Shown here: positions 1-13,027 of the stretch, piece by piece
Layout: each line of letters opens with the position of its first letter
How positions within the stretch are numbered: position 1 is the stretch's first letter
Source of the DNA: Enterobacter sp. RHBSTW-00175
Lineage (GTDB): Bacteria > Pseudomonadota > Gammaproteobacteria > Enterobacterales > Enterobacteriaceae
DNA: 64,000 nt
Assembly (NCBI RefSeq): GCF_013927005.1
Contig: NZ_CP055930.1
Coordinates: forward strand, 558,001-622,000
Direction: 5' to 3'
Translations under genes and position numbers: made by a program
The notes under the pieces: generated by a model
Database searches by the model: none
Told to the model about the DNA's origin: nothing
The model's input: only the letters and a program-made list of their open reading frames with translations

Positions 1-2686
<2,686 letters not shown>

Positions 2687-2795
2687 GGATGGCACAATCC
2701 CGGAAACAAAAACGTAAATCTGGGCAGTATCTTCGTGTTACAACCAGGCGGGCTCAATCGGATTTATCGGATAGATTTATCCGAAAGTCATCAGA

Positions 2796-3386
2796 CTACC
2801 GTTCGAAAGAACCGTTCATTAACCCGGTTGTTTGCAAATACTGCAATAAGATCACCGCTTTACCGTCCTTGATCTCCCCTGAACGCAGCATTGCTAATGC
2901 CTGAGAAAAAGGGATTTCCAGCACTTCAATATCTTCGTCATCCACGCCGCCGCCCCGGTGAGTGCGCTGTGCATCGCTATATTCCGCAATAAAGAAGTGC
3001 ACTAATTCCGTTACGCCGCCTGGCGACATAAATAACTCAAAGACTTTTTTCACCTTGCCCACTTCAAAGCCCGTCTCTTCGATGGCTTCTTTGCGGATAC
3101 AGACTTCTGGTTCGTCGTCATCAAGCAGACCCGCGCAGGTTTCGATGAGTCGTCCGTCCGGATTGCCGTTTACCCATGTCGCAACCCGGAACTGGCGAAT
3201 TAACACCACGCTCTGTTTTTCACGGTTATACAGCAGGATGGTCGCACCGTTACCGCGATCGTAGACCTCACGCTTGTGACGGATCACCTCACCGTTTTTA
3301 CGTGTTAAATCATAAGTAATGTTACGCAGGACAAAGTAATTTTCAGAAAGAATTTTGTCTTTGATAACGTCTATTTTCAGGGTCAT
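2796..3386 (-). CDS. nudK: GDP-mannose pyrophosphatase NudK
   Basis: Nudix hydrolase that splits GDP-mannose into GMP and mannose 1-phosphate in the cytoplasm. The Nudix helix is visible around residues 85-107 ([20 protein letters not shown]) with the metal-binding EE pair. Length (196 residues) and sequence follow K-12 NudK (191 residues). The start at [13 protein letters not shown] was chosen by alignment with that protein; an in-frame ATG six codons upstream adds a tail not present in K-12. The neighbours ypfG and aegA are in the K-12 order. Confidence 0.95.
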   Translation of the reverse strand: MTLKIDVIKDKILSENYFVLRNITYDLTRKNGEVIRHKREVYDRGNGATILLYNREKQSVVLIRQFRVATWVNGNPDGRLIETCAGLLDDDEPEVCIRKEAIEETGFEVGKVKKVFELFMSPGGVTELVHFFIAEYSDAQRTHRGGGVDDEDIEVLEIPFSQALAMLRSGEIKDGKAVILLQYLQTTGLMNGSFER

Positions 3387-3453
3387 ACGGGCTCCACGGC
3401 GCAATGAATGTACTTATACTACGCCGCGAAACCCGCTTTGTCGCCCGCCTGAT

Positions 3454-5430
3454 TTAGTGCGTTTTGGGTGCGCGAACCCCAAGCCAGTCCATCATCCCTT
3501 GCGCCGCATGACGCCCTTCCGCCATCGCGGTGACCACCAAATCCGCACCGCGCACCGCATCGCCACCGGCGAAAATTTGCGGGTTGGTTGTCTGGTAGCG
3601 ATAAGGACTGTCAACAGAAGCCACAATGCGCCCCCAGTCGTCGGTGTTGACGCCGTGGGCCTGCAACCACGGCATCGCGTGCGGGTTAAAACCAAACGCC
3701 ATGATGACCGCATCCGCAGGCATCACGAACTCACTGCCCGCAACCGCAACTGGCCGACGCCGCCCCTGAGCGTCAGGCTCGCCCAGTTCAGTGCGCAGCA
3801 TTCTGATCCCGTTCACCTGTCCGTTTTTCGCCAGCGTCAGCTCAACCGGCTGCACGTTAAATTCAAACCCGGCGCCCTCTTCCTTCGCATTTTTCACCTC
3901 TTTTTTCGAGCCAGGCATATTGGCCTCATCACGGCGGTAGGCGCAGGTCACTTTCGCCGCACCATGACGTAATGCAGTACGCACGCAGTCCATCGCCGTA
4001 TCGCCCCCGCCAAGCACCACCACGTTCAGCCCCTGCGTGTTGATGTACGGCTCGGCAGTTGTCGGCTCAAGCCCCATCACCTGACGCGTGTTGGCCACTA
4101 AAAACGGCAGGGCATCGTACACACCAGGTGCATCCTCATGAGGAATACCCGCTTTCATCGAACGATAGGTGCCCACGCCGATAAACAGGGCATCGTAGTC
4201 AGTCAGCAACTGAGACATCGACACGTCTTTGCCCACCTCGCAGTTCAGCTCGAAGTGGATCCCCATGGCGGTAAATATCTCCCGGCGGCGTGCCAGCAGT
4301 GATTTGTCCAGCTTGAAGGCCGGGATACCAAAGGTTAGCAGCCCGCCGATTTCCGGGTGTCGGTCATACACGGTGACGTTCACCCCGTGGCGCACCAGCA
4401 CATCTGCGCAGGCAAGCCCGGCCGGGCCAGCGCCAATAATGGCGATGCGTTTATCTACCGGGACGACCCCAGTCATATCTGGTGTCCAGCCCATGGCCAG
4501 CGCCTGATCGGAAATATAACGTTCGATATTGCCAATCGTCACTGCACCAGATTCATCCCGCACCGTGCAGGCACCTTCACATAATCGGTCCTGCGGGCAG
4601 ACGCGGCCGGTAATTTCAGGTAAACAGTTGGTCTGATGAGAGAGCGCCACCGCACCGGCGATGTCCCCCTCTTTCACGCGCTCAATCCACTGAGGGATGT
4701 GGTTATGCAGCGGGCATGTCCATTCGCAGATGCTGTGTTCGCCGCATTTCAGGCAGCGTGATGCCTCGCGATGCGCCTGCTCTGCCCGGAATGGCAGGTA
4801 GATCTCGTTAAAATTGCAGCCGCGGGCTTCAGGGCTAAGCTTGTCCGGCTCACCGCGGGGTACCAGCGCCTGCATCTGCTGCAATTTTGTTGGTGGCGTT
4901 TGGCGCGGTGCCGCCTCGCTATGCCAGGGCTGCGCTTCAAGCCTTGCGGTGCGCTGGCGGCGTGATTTCGCCAGATTATCCAGTACCCCGGGCGTGGCGA
5001 GCGTCAGGACTTCCGCCGGGCAGTTTTCGATGCAGGCCGGGCCTTGCGGGCGCTGCACACAGAGATCGCACTTGTGGGCCGTGGCCTTCACGCTACCGTT
5101 GTTCAGCGGCGTAACGATGATTTCCATCGTGCCAAACGGGCAGGCCACCACGCAGGCTTTGCAACCAATGCATTTTTGTTGATTCACCTGTACGCTGTCA
5201 TTGTTTTTGCTGATAGCGCCGTTAGGGCAGCTCTGCGCACAGGGCGCATTCTCGCAATGATGGCAGGTGACGGGGCTTTTTCTGGCACCCGACCGGAGTA
5301 CCGTAATGCGGGGATGAAAATGGCGCTCGCTCAGGACATGTTGCTCGTCGTTGTGCGCCATGACACAGGCGACTTCGCAAGCACGACATCCGATACATTG
5401 CTGACTGTTGGCCATAATAAAACGATTCAT
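3454..5430 (-). CDS. aegA: AegA, iron-sulfur/FAD oxidoreductase
   Basis: Fusion of an N-terminal ferredoxin-like electron-transfer domain with a glutamate-synthase small-subunit-like FAD/NAD(P) oxidoreductase. Four Cys-rich clusters occur in the first 180 residues (CIGCRACEVAC, CENAPCAQSC, CIGCKACVVACP, CDLC), followed by a CxxC-rich linker (CLKCGEHSICEWTCPLH). FAD and NAD(P) loops are at IIGAGPAGLAC and VVLGGGDTAMDC. K-12 AegA is an anaerobically expressed protein linked to urate catabolism. The start at MNRFIMANSQQC has AGGTG upstream; an in-frame ATG 26 codons further upstream falls outside the conserved protein. It is divergent from narQ, as in K-12. Confidence 0.93.
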   Translation of the reverse strand: MNRFIMANSQQCIGCRACEVACVMAHNDEQHVLSERHFHPRITVLRSGARKSPVTCHHCENAPCAQSCPNGAISKNNDSVQVNQQKCIGCKACVVACPFGTMEIIVTPLNNGSVKATAHKCDLCVQRPQGPACIENCPAEVLTLATPGVLDNLAKSRRQRTARLEAQPWHSEAAPRQTPPTKLQQMQALVPRGEPDKLSPEARGCNFNEIYLPFRAEQAHREASRCLKCGEHSICEWTCPLHNHIPQWIERVKEGDIAGAVALSHQTNCLPEITGRVCPQDRLCEGACTVRDESGAVTIGNIERYISDQALAMGWTPDMTGVVPVDKRIAIIGAGPAGLACADVLVRHGVNVTVYDRHPEIGGLLTFGIPAFKLDKSLLARRREIFTAMGIHFELNCEVGKDVSMSQLLTDYDALFIGVGTYRSMKAGIPHEDAPGVYDALPFLVANTRQVMGLEPTTAEPYINTQGLNVVVLGGGDTAMDCVRTALRHGAAKVTCAYRRDEANMPGSKKEVKNAKEEGAGFEFNVQPVELTLAKNGQVNGIRMLRTELGEPDAQGRRRPVAVAGSEFVMPADAVIMAFGFNPHAMPWLQAHGVNTDDWGRIVASVDSPYRYQTTNPQIFAGGDAVRGADLVVTAMAEGRHAAQGMMDWLGVRAPKTH

Positions 5431-5624
5431 AACTACACCTGTTTTGGCTTCAATAACCTTATTCTTTATATGAATATTGTATTTACCGAGTGCGGTGTTA
5501 TCAGGCAATGTTCAAATGCCCAGGAAGCCAAACTATTTACAGTGAACCTGTGGCAGATCAATTTATTTCATTCGGGATGAAATTGCGTTTCATCTGATTA
5601 CCTTTATTTTCAGGAAGCTGTTTT

Positions 5625-7319
5625 GTGACCGTTAAACGACCTGTTTCCAGAAGCCTGGCTCGGGCTTTTTTTTCGATAGTGTTGTTGTCCGTTTTCACCA
5701 GCGCTATCGCGCTGCTGACGCTCGCCAGCAGCCAGCGTGACGCTGAGGCCATTAACATTGCAGGCTCCCTGCGAATGCAGAGCTATCGCCTGGGCTACGA
5801 GATGCAGCGGGCAAGCCCGGAGCTGCAAAAACACCGCCAGACCTGGCAGCAAACCCTGAGCGCACCCGCGCTGCAAAAGCTCGACCGCTGGTATGTGCCG
5901 GACAACGTTAAACAGCGCTACCAACAGCTGCACCTTGCCTGGCAAGAGATGGACAGGCAGATAGCAAAAGGGGACATCGCCTGGTACCAGACGCATATTC
6001 AGGACTTTGTCGGCCGTATCGACGCCTTTGTGCTGGCGCTTCAGCACTATACGGAACACAAGATCCAGCTGGTTATCCTGATTTCGCTCGCCGGTGGGCT
6101 GGGTATTTTACTGCTCGCCCTCATTACCTTGCGGGGCATCCGCCGTCAGGTTGTGGCACCGCTGAACCATCTGGTTGAGGCGAGTGAACGTATTGAACAG
6201 GGCGATTTTAGTACCCCGGTCCCAAATACCCACCTGCCTAATGAACTGGGCCAATTATCCCGCGCGTTCAACCATATGTCGGCAGAGCTGCACTCGCTGT
6301 ATCGTTCTCTGGAACACTCCGTTGCGGAAAAAACCCAACATCTGAACGAAGCCCATCAGCAGCTCGACATGTTATTCAAGTGCTCGCAGGCGCTGAATAC
6401 CGGACAGATAGACAGCCACTGCTTCCGCCATATTTTGCAGATTGTGCATGAGTACACGCAGATGAGTTATCTGGAGCTGCGCACCAGCGACGACTGGCAG
6501 CTTTGCGAAGGCAGTGAGCAGGACGCACTGAAGATGCAAAACCTACCGGTACTGATGCAGGACACGCTTTACGGCGAGCTGCGCTGGCAAAGTGAAACGG
6601 GGACGGTTCCGGTTCCGCTAATGAAAAGCGTGGCCACGATGCTGGGTCGCGGGCTTTACTTCAACCAGGCACAAAAACATTATCAACAGCTGCTGTTAAT
6701 GGAGGAGCGCGCCACCATCGCTCGCGAGCTGCACGATTCGCTGGCGCAGGTGCTCTCGTATTTACGTATCCAGCTTACGTTGCTCAAACATGCCGTGCCG
6801 GAAGAGAACGCTGCGGCGCAAACCATTATTACTGACTTTTCCCGCGAGCTTAACAATGCGTGGCATCAGCTGCGCGAGCTGCTTACCACCTTCCGCCTGA
6901 CGCTTAACCACGCCAACCTGCCGGGGGCGTTACAGGAGTCGCTGGATAGCTTACAAAGCCAGACGCAGGCCAGACTGATCCTCGACTGCCGTCTTTCTTC
7001 GCTGGCGCTGGATGCGCAAAAGCAGGTGCACCTGTTACAGATAGTCCGTGAGGCAGTACTGAATGCCATTAAACATGCCCAGGCGAGTGAGATAACCGTC
7101 AGCTGTATTACCGCCACTGACGGAACGCACAGCGTGAATATTCGCGATAACGGGATTGGTATTGGCGAGGCAAGCGAGCCGCCAGGACACTACGGGCTGA
7201 ACATTATGCGCGAGCGCGCAGGCAGGCTGGGCGGCACTCTGCACTTTTCTCAGCCGCCGAATGGCGGAACCCAGGTCAGCGTAACATTCAGAACGCCGAT
7301 GAGCCTGGCGGGTAAATAA
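5625..7319 (+). CDS. narQ: Nitrate/nitrite sensor histidine kinase NarQ
   Basis: Inner-membrane sensor of the NarQ/NarP and NarQ/NarL systems. The sequence shows transmembrane helix 1 at about residues 14-34, then the periplasmic nitrate-binding P-box (INIAGSLRMQSYRL, residues 43-56, including the key Arg50). Transmembrane helix 2 is at about 146-168, followed by a HAMP domain, a Cys-poor signalling region and a HisKA_3 H-box (ARELHDSLAQVLSYLR). The HATPase N and G boxes are at HLLQIVREAVLNAIKHA and DNGIGIG. Length is 564 against 566 in K-12. The start is a GTG preceded by CAGGAAG. It is divergent from aegA, whose expression is known to respond to nitrate and anaerobiosis. Confidence 0.96.
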   Translation: MTVKRPVSRSLARAFFSIVLLSVFTSAIALLTLASSQRDAEAINIAGSLRMQSYRLGYEMQRASPELQKHRQTWQQTLSAPALQKLDRWYVPDNVKQRYQQLHLAWQEMDRQIAKGDIAWYQTHIQDFVGRIDAFVLALQHYTEHKIQLVILISLAGGLGILLLALITLRGIRRQVVAPLNHLVEASERIEQGDFSTPVPNTHLPNELGQLSRAFNHMSAELHSLYRSLEHSVAEKTQHLNEAHQQLDMLFKCSQALNTGQIDSHCFRHILQIVHEYTQMSYLELRTSDDWQLCEGSEQDALKMQNLPVLMQDTLYGELRWQSETGTVPVPLMKSVATMLGRGLYFNQAQKHYQQLLLMEERATIARELHDSLAQVLSYLRIQLTLLKHAVPEENAAAQTIITDFSRELNNAWHQLRELLTTFRLTLNHANLPGALQESLDSLQSQTQARLILDCRLSSLALDAQKQVHLLQIVREAVLNAIKHAQASEITVSCITATDGTHSVNIRDNGIGIGEASEPPGHYGLNIMRERAGRLGGTLHFSQPPNGGTQVSVTFRTPMSLAGK

Positions 7320-7430
7320 CGGTAAATTAACGACTAATGTCACCCTCACGCCACTGCCATGCGTGATACTTCCCGTTACGCCTGCGGGGAGGAACGCTGT
7401 AAAAGGGCATGATAATTTACAATATCTCCT

Positions 7431-7449
7431 TTATTTCTCCACGTTTGGC
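7431..7449 (+). promoter_or_regulatory. BaeR-type box upstream of acrD
   Basis: TTATTTCTCCACGTTTGGC matches the published BaeR consensus (TTTTTCTCCATNATTGGC) at all but three informative positions. It lies 72 bases before the acrD start, with a -10-like TACAAT at 7483-7488. BaeSR envelope-stress control of acrD is established in E. coli and Salmonella. The site itself is read from sequence; its function here is inferred. Confidence 0.7.
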
Positions 7450-7520
7450 CCTCGCCTTACCGCTAGAGTGATGCGGGCAATATACAATAATGACGTGCTG
7501 CAAAAAGAGGTCACATTTTC

Positions 7521-10500
7521 ATGGCGAATTTCTTTATCGATCGCCCCATTTTTGCCTGGGTGCTAGCAATTATTTTGTGTCTGACTGGCGTCCTGGCTAT
7601 TACTTCACTTCCTGTTGAGCAATATCCCGACCTGGCACCGCCAAACGTACGTATCACGGCAAACTACCCTGGTGCGTCGGCACAGACGCTGGAAAATACG
7701 GTAACGCAGGTCGTCGAGCAGAACATGACCGGGCTCGATAACCTGATGTACATGTCCTCGCAAAGTAGCGCCACCGGGCAGGCGACGGTCACCCTGAGTT
7801 TTACCGCCGGTACTGACCCGGATGAAGCTGTACAGCAGGTACAAAACCAGCTGCAATCGGCCATGCGTAAGTTGCCTCAGGCGGTCCAGAACCAGGGCGT
7901 CACGGTACGTAAAACCGGTGATACCAACATTCTGACCATTGCGTTTGTGTCCACCGATGGTTCAATGGATAAGCAGGATATTGCAGATTACGTTGCCAGT
8001 AATATTCAGGATCCTATCAGCCGTATCAACGGTGTCGGCGATATCGATGCCTACGGCTCGCAATATTCCATGCGCATCTGGCTGGATCCCAACAAGCTGA
8101 ACAGCGTCCAGATGACCGCGACAGACGTGACTGACGCCATCAAATCCCAGAATGCCCAAATCGCCGTCGGGCAACTGGGCGGTACCCCTTCCGTTGATAA
8201 GCAGGCGCTGAACGCCACCATTAACTCGCAGTCGCTGCTGCAAACGCCTGACCAGTTCCGCAATATTACGCTGCGGGTGAATCAGGACGGCTCTGAAGTA
8301 CGCCTGGGGGATGTCGCCACGGTAGAAATGGGGGCGGAAAAGTATGACTACCTGAGCCGCTTTAACGGCAATCAGGCGTCCGGTCTGGGGATTAAACTGG
8401 CGTCCGGGGCGAACGAAATGGCCACCGCGAAGCTGGTGTTGGATCGTCTGGACGAGCTTTCGCAATATTTCCCGCACGGGCTGGAGTACAAAGTCGCCTA
8501 CGAAACCACCTCCTTCGTGAAGGCCTCAATTGAGGACGTGGTGAAAACCCTGCTCGAAGCAATCGCGCTGGTGTTCCTGGTGATGTATCTGTTCCTGCAA
8601 AACTTCCGCGCCACGCTTATCCCGACCATTGCGGTGCCGGTGGTGCTGCTGGGCACTTTCGCGGTGCTTTACACGTTTGGCTACAGTATCAACACCCTGA
8701 CCATGTTTGCGATGGTGCTGGCGATAGGCCTGCTGGTGGATGATGCCATAGTGGTGGTCGAAAACGTCGAGCGAATCATGAGCGAGGAAGGGCTATCGCC
8801 GCGTGACGCAACGCGTAAATCGATGGGACAAATTCAGGGCGCGCTGGTGGGTATCGCGATGGTGCTCTCGGCGGTATTCATTCCGATGGCGTTCTTTGGC
8901 GGCACAACCGGCGCGATTTATCGCCAGTTCTCCATCACCATAGTGTCGGCAATGGTGCTTTCGGTGCTGGTGGCGATGATCCTCACCCCGGCCTTATGTT
9001 CCACGATCCTTAAACCGCTGCATAAGGGTGAACAGCACGGCCAGAAAGGTTTCTTCGGCTGGTTTAACCGCATGTTTAATCGTAACGCGGCGCGTTATGA
9101 AGCGGGCGTTGGCCGGGTGCTGCACCGAAGCCTGCGCTGGATGATGATTTACGTTGTGCTGCTGGGCGGAATGGTCTGGCTGTTCCTGCATCTGCCTACG
9201 TCATTCCTGCCGATGGAAGACCGCGGTATGTTCACCACATCCGTGCAGTTGCCCAGCGGGGCAACGCAACAGCAGACGCTGAAAGTGGTCGAGAAAGTTG
9301 AGCACTACTTCTTCACCAAAGAGAAAGACAACGTGGTGTCGGTGTTTTCAACCGTCGGTTCCGGGCCTGGCGGCAACGGTCAAAACGTGGCGCGCATGTT
9401 CGTGCGCCTGAAAGACTGGGATGAGCGCGACACGAAAACGGGCACCTCGTTTGCCATTATCGAACGCGCCACCAAAGCGTTTAACAAAATTAAGGAAGCG
9501 CGCGTCTTTGCCAGCAGTCCGCCAGCCATCAGCGGGCTGGGTAGCTCCGCCGGTTTTGATATGGAGCTTCAGGACCATGCCGGTGCCGGACACACGGCCT
9601 TAATGGCGGCGCGCGACCAGCTGCTTGACCTGGCAAGCAAAGACGCCACTCTGACCCGTGTTCGTCATAACGGCCTTGATGACAGCCCACAGCTACAGGT
9701 CGATATTGACCAGCGTAAGGCGCAGGCGTTGGGCGTTTCTATCGATGATATTAACGACACGTTGCAAACGGCGTGGGGCTCCAGCTATGTGAATGACTTT
9801 ATGGACCGGGGGCGTGTGAAAAAGGTTTACGTCCAGTCCGATGCACAGTTCCGAATGCTGCCGGATGATATCAACCGCTGGTTTGTGCGTAACAATGCGG
9901 GCAGCATGGTGCCCTTCTCTGCGTTCTCCAGCTCGCACTGGGAAAGTGGCTCTCCACGTCTGGAGCGTTACGATGGCTATTCTGCGGTAGAAATCGTCGG
10001 TGAAGCCGCGCCGGGCATCAGTACAGGGACCGCGATGGACACTATGGAAAAACTGGTGCAGCAGTTGCCGAACGGATTTGGCCTCGAATGGACGGCAATG
10101 TCTTACCAGGAACGGCTCTCTGGTGCCCAGGCTCCTGCCCTTTATGCCCTCTCACTGCTGGTGGTCTTCCTTTGCCTTGCTGCGCTTTATGAAAGCTGGT
10201 CTGTGCCGTTCTCCGTCATGCTGGTTGTGCCGCTTGGCGTGATCGGCGCGCTGCTGGCGACCTGGATGCGCGGGCTGGAAAACGATGTTTACTTCCAGGT
10301 CGGGTTGCTCACCGTAATTGGCTTGTCAGCAAAAAACGCCATTCTGATTGTTGAGTTTGCCAACGAGATGAATGCGAAAGGTCACGATCTGATGTCGGCC
10401 ACGCTGCACGCCTGCCGTCAGCGTTTACGCCCGATCCTGATGACGTCACTGGCCTTTGTGTTCGGCGTCTTGCCTATGGCGACCAGCTCAGGTGCAGGTT

Positions 10501-10634
10501 CAAGTAGCCAACATGCGGTTGGTACAGGCGTAATGGGGGGTATGATTTCAGCCACCATTCTGGCCATCTATTTTGTTCCGTTGTTCTTTGTGCTGGTGCG
10601 TCGGCGCTTCCCGCTGAAGGAGCGTCCTGAATAA
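7521..10634 (+). CDS. acrD: RND multidrug efflux permease AcrD
   Basis: Inner-membrane proton-driven RND pump of the HAE1 family that works with AcrA and TolC. It exports aminoglycosides and other hydrophilic or anionic drugs. At 1037 residues it equals K-12 AcrD and is nearly identical along its length. It has twelve predicted transmembrane helices; the relay Asp pair in [13 protein letters not shown] and the later Lys ([17 protein letters not shown]) are present, as are the two large periplasmic loops. No periplasmic adaptor gene is adjacent, as expected for acrD. A BaeR-type box lies upstream and an intrinsic terminator downstream. Confidence 0.97.
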   Translation: MANFFIDRPIFAWVLAIILCLTGVLAITSLPVEQYPDLAPPNVRITANYPGASAQTLENTVTQVVEQNMTGLDNLMYMSSQSSATGQATVTLSFTAGTDPDEAVQQVQNQLQSAMRKLPQAVQNQGVTVRKTGDTNILTIAFVSTDGSMDKQDIADYVASNIQDPISRINGVGDIDAYGSQYSMRIWLDPNKLNSVQMTATDVTDAIKSQNAQIAVGQLGGTPSVDKQALNATINSQSLLQTPDQFRNITLRVNQDGSEVRLGDVATVEMGAEKYDYLSRFNGNQASGLGIKLASGANEMATAKLVLDRLDELSQYFPHGLEYKVAYETTSFVKASIEDVVKTLLEAIALVFLVMYLFLQNFRATLIPTIAVPVVLLGTFAVLYTFGYSINTLTMFAMVLAIGLLVDDAIVVVENVERIMSEEGLSPRDATRKSMGQIQGALVGIAMVLSAVFIPMAFFGGTTGAIYRQFSITIVSAMVLSVLVAMILTPALCSTILKPLHKGEQHGQKGFFGWFNRMFNRNAARYEAGVGRVLHRSLRWMMIYVVLLGGMVWLFLHLPTSFLPMEDRGMFTTSVQLPSGATQQQTLKVVEKVEHYFFTKEKDNVVSVFSTVGSGPGGNGQNVARMFVRLKDWDERDTKTGTSFAIIERATKAFNKIKEARVFASSPPAISGLGSSAGFDMELQDHAGAGHTALMAARDQLLDLASKDATLTRVRHNGLDDSPQLQVDIDQRKAQALGVSIDDINDTLQTAWGSSYVNDFMDRGRVKKVYVQSDAQFRMLPDDINRWFVRNNAGSMVPFSAFSSSHWESGSPRLERYDGYSAVEIVGEAAPGISTGTAMDTMEKLVQQLPNGFGLEWTAMSYQERLSGAQAPALYALSLLVVFLCLAALYESWSVPFSVMLVVPLGVIGALLATWMRGLENDVYFQVGLLTVIGLSAKNAILIVEFANEMNAKGHDLMSATLHACRQRLRPILMTSLAFVFGVLPMATSSGAGSSSQHAVGTGVMGGMISATILAIYFVPLFFVLVRRRFPLKERPE

Positions 10635-10647
10635 CGCACTGAAATAT

Positions 10648-10665
10648 ACCCGAAATAATTCGGGT
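10648..10665. repeat. Short inverted repeat after acrD
   Basis: ACCCGAA-ATAA-TTCGGGT is a perfect 7-bp inverted repeat 14 bases after the acrD stop. It resembles a short palindrome common in enterobacterial intergenic regions. No T-run follows, so it is not a classic terminator. Confidence 0.4.
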
Positions 10666-10727
10666 TGCATGACGGGGGGTGTGCAGGCCAGGCCATCGCC
10701 CGGGCAATCTGGCGTATAACGGGTATA

Positions 10728-10757
10728 AAAAAGGCGGCTCTTAAGGCCGCCTTTTTA
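10728..10757. terminator. Bidirectional terminator between acrD and ypfM
   Basis: AAGGCGGC and GCCGCCTT form an 8-bp stem with a 7-base loop. An A-run flanks it on one side and a T-run on the other, so it can serve acrD on the plus strand and ypfM on the minus strand. Confidence 0.85.
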
Positions 10758-10823
10758 TTGTGTGATTACTTCACACTATGGTTATTCTAGTTATTTTAGT
10801 GCTCTTGCAATTTCTACTGAAAG

Positions 10824-10883
10824 TCATTTACGAAGCATACCTTCGATAAAATCTTTCCAGTTCCCCAGTTCACGTTCAATCAT
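10824..10883 (-). CDS. ypfM: Small protein YpfM (19 residues)
   Basis: A 19-codon gene encoding MIERELGNWKDFIEGMLRK, identical to the K-12 small protein YpfM as I recall it. It lies in the same acrD-yffB interval as in K-12. A strong AGAGAGG ribosome binding site sits seven bases before the ATG. The product is an amphipathic charged peptide with no transmembrane segment; its function is unknown. It is too short for most gene callers. Confidence 0.9.
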   Translation of the reverse strand: MIERELGNWKDFIEGMLRK

Positions 10884-11268
10884 AACGACCTCTCTTATTA
10901 TTATGCGCATTCTACGTAAACCCATCATCACTGTGAAGACATTTTAACCAATTACTGTGATTAGGCCCGCTTCTCATCGGGATTTAAACTAAATATGGGC
11001 GCAGAATCTTAAATTTTATGTGACCAATAGCAATATTTTGAAATAACCATGCGGGCGAATGAGATTTAAATTAAACACTGACTTTATTAGGAATTTAAAC
11101 AATATGGACATCTATGCTTAAAAGATGAAAGAATATTCAGCTTACAGGTGTGCGTTGAATTAAGAAGAATTGTAAATCAGCGATTCCCTGAATGTGTTAT
11201 ATTCCATTTAAGGATATATCTTCGAAATAATTGAATGTTTAACCATCATAAGAACAAAAGGATTCAAC
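10884..11268. other. AT-rich intergenic region between ypfM and yffB
   Basis: These 385 bases lie between the divergent genes ypfM and yffB and are clearly more AT-rich than the flanks. They should hold the promoters of both genes; several TATAAT-like strings occur but none has a convincing -35 partner. The last bases carry AAAAGGATTCAAC, the ribosome binding site of yffB. I see no further coding potential. Confidence 0.5.
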
Positions 11269-11625
11269 ATGGTTGTGATGTATGGCATTAAAAATTGCGA
11301 CACCATCAAAAAAGCGCGTCGCTGGCTGGAAACGCACGGTGTGGAGTATCGTTTTCATGATTACCGTGCCGACGGTCTTGATGCAGAATTTCTGCATACT
11401 GCTATCGCTGAACTGGGCTGGGAAGCGCTGCTGAATACCCGGGGCACCACCTGGAGAAAACTGGACGAATCGCTTCGCGCCAGTATCAACGACGCGACCA
11501 GCGCAGCTAAACTGATGCTGGAAATGCCAGCAATTATCAAACGCCCATTGCTCTGCGCGCCCGGTCAGCCTATGCTGCTGGGCTTTAGTGATTCTCTTTA
11601 TCAGACTTTTTTCGTTGAGGTGTAG
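11269..11625 (+). CDS. yffB: YffB, ArsC/Spx-like reductase family protein
   Basis: Small thioredoxin-fold protein of the ArsC/Spx/MgsR family. It carries a single N-terminal Cys10 in [16 protein letters not shown] and the family's [10 protein letters not shown] and IKRPLL segments. Unlike YfgD it lacks the HNPRCSKSR arsenate-reductase loop, so arsenate reduction is unlikely; the K-12 protein has been linked to glutathione. Length (118) equals K-12 YffB. Its stop lies three bases before dapE, which suggests a yffB-dapE-ypfN operon. Confidence 0.9.
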   Translation: MVVMYGIKNCDTIKKARRWLETHGVEYRFHDYRADGLDAEFLHTAIAELGWEALLNTRGTTWRKLDESLRASINDATSAAKLMLEMPAIIKRPLLCAPGQPMLLGFSDSLYQTFFVEV

Positions 11626-11628
11626 TCT

Positions 11629-12756
11629 ATGTCATGCCCGGTCATTGAGCTGACTCAGCAGCTTATTCGCCGTCCCTCCCTCAGCCCGGACGACGCAGGT
11701 TGTCAGGCATTAATGATTGAGCGCCTGCGTGCGATCGGTTTTACCGTCGAACGTATGGATTTTGGCGATACACAGAACTTCTGGGCCTGGCGTGGCCAGG
11801 GTGAAACGCTGGCCTTTGCCGGGCATACCGATGTGGTTCCCGCCGGGGATGCAGACCGCTGGATCAACCCACCGTTCGAACCCACTATCCGCGACGGAAT
11901 GTTGTTTGGCCGTGGCGCGGCTGACATGAAAGGCTCGCTGGCGGCAATGGTCGTTGCAGCAGAGCGCTTCGTTGCCCAGCATCCAGACCATAAAAACCGC
12001 CTTGCGTTTCTGATCACCTCTGATGAAGAAGCCAGCGCGCACAATGGTACCGTGAAGGTCGTTGAAGCGCTGATGGCGCGTAACGAGCGCCTGGATTACT
12101 GCCTGGTGGGTGAGCCATCCAGCACCGAGGTGGTCGGTGATGTGGTAAAAAATGGCCGTCGTGGCTCGCTGACCTGTAATCTGACCATTCATGGCGTACA
12201 GGGGCACGTTGCCTATCCGCACCTTGCAGATAACCCTGTTCACCGTGCCGCACCGATGCTGAATGAGCTGGTCGCGATTGAGTGGGATAAAGGCAATGAA
12301 TTCTTCCCGCCGACCAGTATGCAGATCGCCAACGTGCAGGCTGGCACGGGCAGCAACAACGTCATTCCGGGTGACTTTTACGTGCAGTTCAACTTCCGTT
12401 TCAGCACCGAGTTGACCGACGAGATGATCAAAGCCCGCGTTGTGGCGCTGCTGGAAAAATATTCACTGCGCTACACCGTCGACTGGTGGCTTTCTGGTCA
12501 GCCATTCCTGACGCAGCGCGGGAAACTGGTGGACGCGGTGGTGAATGCTATCGCGCACTATAATGAAATAAAGCCACAACTGTTGACGACCGGCGGAACA
12601 TCAGACGGGCGCTTTATCGCTCGTATGGGTGCGCAGGTTGTAGAACTGGGCCCGGTGAATGCCACCATTCATAAAATTAATGAATGTGTAAATGCGGCAG
12701 ATTTGCAGCTGTTGGCCCGCATGTATCAACGTATCATGGAGCAACTCGTCGCCTGA
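11629..12756 (+). CDS. dapE: Succinyl-diaminopimelate desuccinylase DapE
   Basis: M20 di-zinc amidohydrolase that releases LL-diaminopimelate and succinate in lysine and peptidoglycan synthesis. Metal ligands and catalytic residues are visible at FAGHTD (His66), GRGAADMKG (Asp99), SDEEA (Glu133-Glu134), GEPSS (Glu162) and the C-terminal NATIHKINE His. Length (375) is that of K-12 DapE. It starts three bases after yffB and is followed by ypfN after 25 bases. The lysine-pathway gene dapA is 6 kb away on the other strand. Confidence 0.97.
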   Translation: MSCPVIELTQQLIRRPSLSPDDAGCQALMIERLRAIGFTVERMDFGDTQNFWAWRGQGETLAFAGHTDVVPAGDADRWINPPFEPTIRDGMLFGRGAADMKGSLAAMVVAAERFVAQHPDHKNRLAFLITSDEEASAHNGTVKVVEALMARNERLDYCLVGEPSSTEVVGDVVKNGRRGSLTCNLTIHGVQGHVAYPHLADNPVHRAAPMLNELVAIEWDKGNEFFPPTSMQIANVQAGTGSNNVIPGDFYVQFNFRFSTELTDEMIKARVVALLEKYSLRYTVDWWLSGQPFLTQRGKLVDAVVNAIAHYNEIKPQLLTTGGTSDGRFIARMGAQVVELGPVNATIHKINECVNAADLQLLARMYQRIMEQLVA

Positions 12757-12781
12757 CGAATGCTCTGAGAAGGAATAGCGA

Positions 12782-12979
12782 ATGGATTGGCTGGCGAAAT
12801 ATTGGTGGATTCTGGTGTTGGTTTTTTTGGTCGGCGTGTTGCTCAACGTCATTAAAGATCTGAAACGTGTTGACCATAAAAAGTTCCTTGCCAACAAGCC
12901 GGAACTCCCGCCACACCGTGATTTTAACGACAAATGGGACGATGACGACAACTGGCCGAAGAAAGACCAGAAGAAGTAA
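12782..12979 (+). CDS. ypfN: YpfN, small membrane protein (UPF0370)
   Basis: A 65-residue protein with one transmembrane helix at about residues 8-26 ([18 protein letters not shown]). A charged cytoplasmic tail ends in clusters of Asp and Lys. It matches K-12 YpfN in size and place. GAGAAGGAATAGCG precedes the ATG. The function is unknown. It lies 25 bases after dapE and is followed by an inverted repeat that probably ends the operon. Confidence 0.9.
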   Translation: MDWLAKYWWILVLVFLVGVLLNVIKDLKRVDHKKFLANKPELPPHRDFNDKWDDDDNWPKKDQKK

Positions 12980-12990
12980 TCCTCTCTATC

Positions 12991-13022
12991 TCAGCCCTCT
13001 TCCCTGTGGGGAGAGGGCTGAA
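12991..13022. terminator. Hairpin between ypfN and ypfH
   Basis: TCAGCCCTC and GAGGGCTGA, extended by TCCC/GGGA, form a long stem around TGTG between two convergent genes. The T-run after it is weak. The unit resembles the CTCTCCC/GGGAGAG palindrome repeated at 62037-62182, so it may be a repeat element serving as a terminator. Confidence 0.6.
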
Positions 13023-13027
13023 TTTCA

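Noticed and set aside
3355..3972. A 205-codon plus-strand frame across the nudK-aegA gap
   Set aside because: It overlaps both minus-strand genes, is Arg/His-rich and matches nothing; it is a shadow of aegA.
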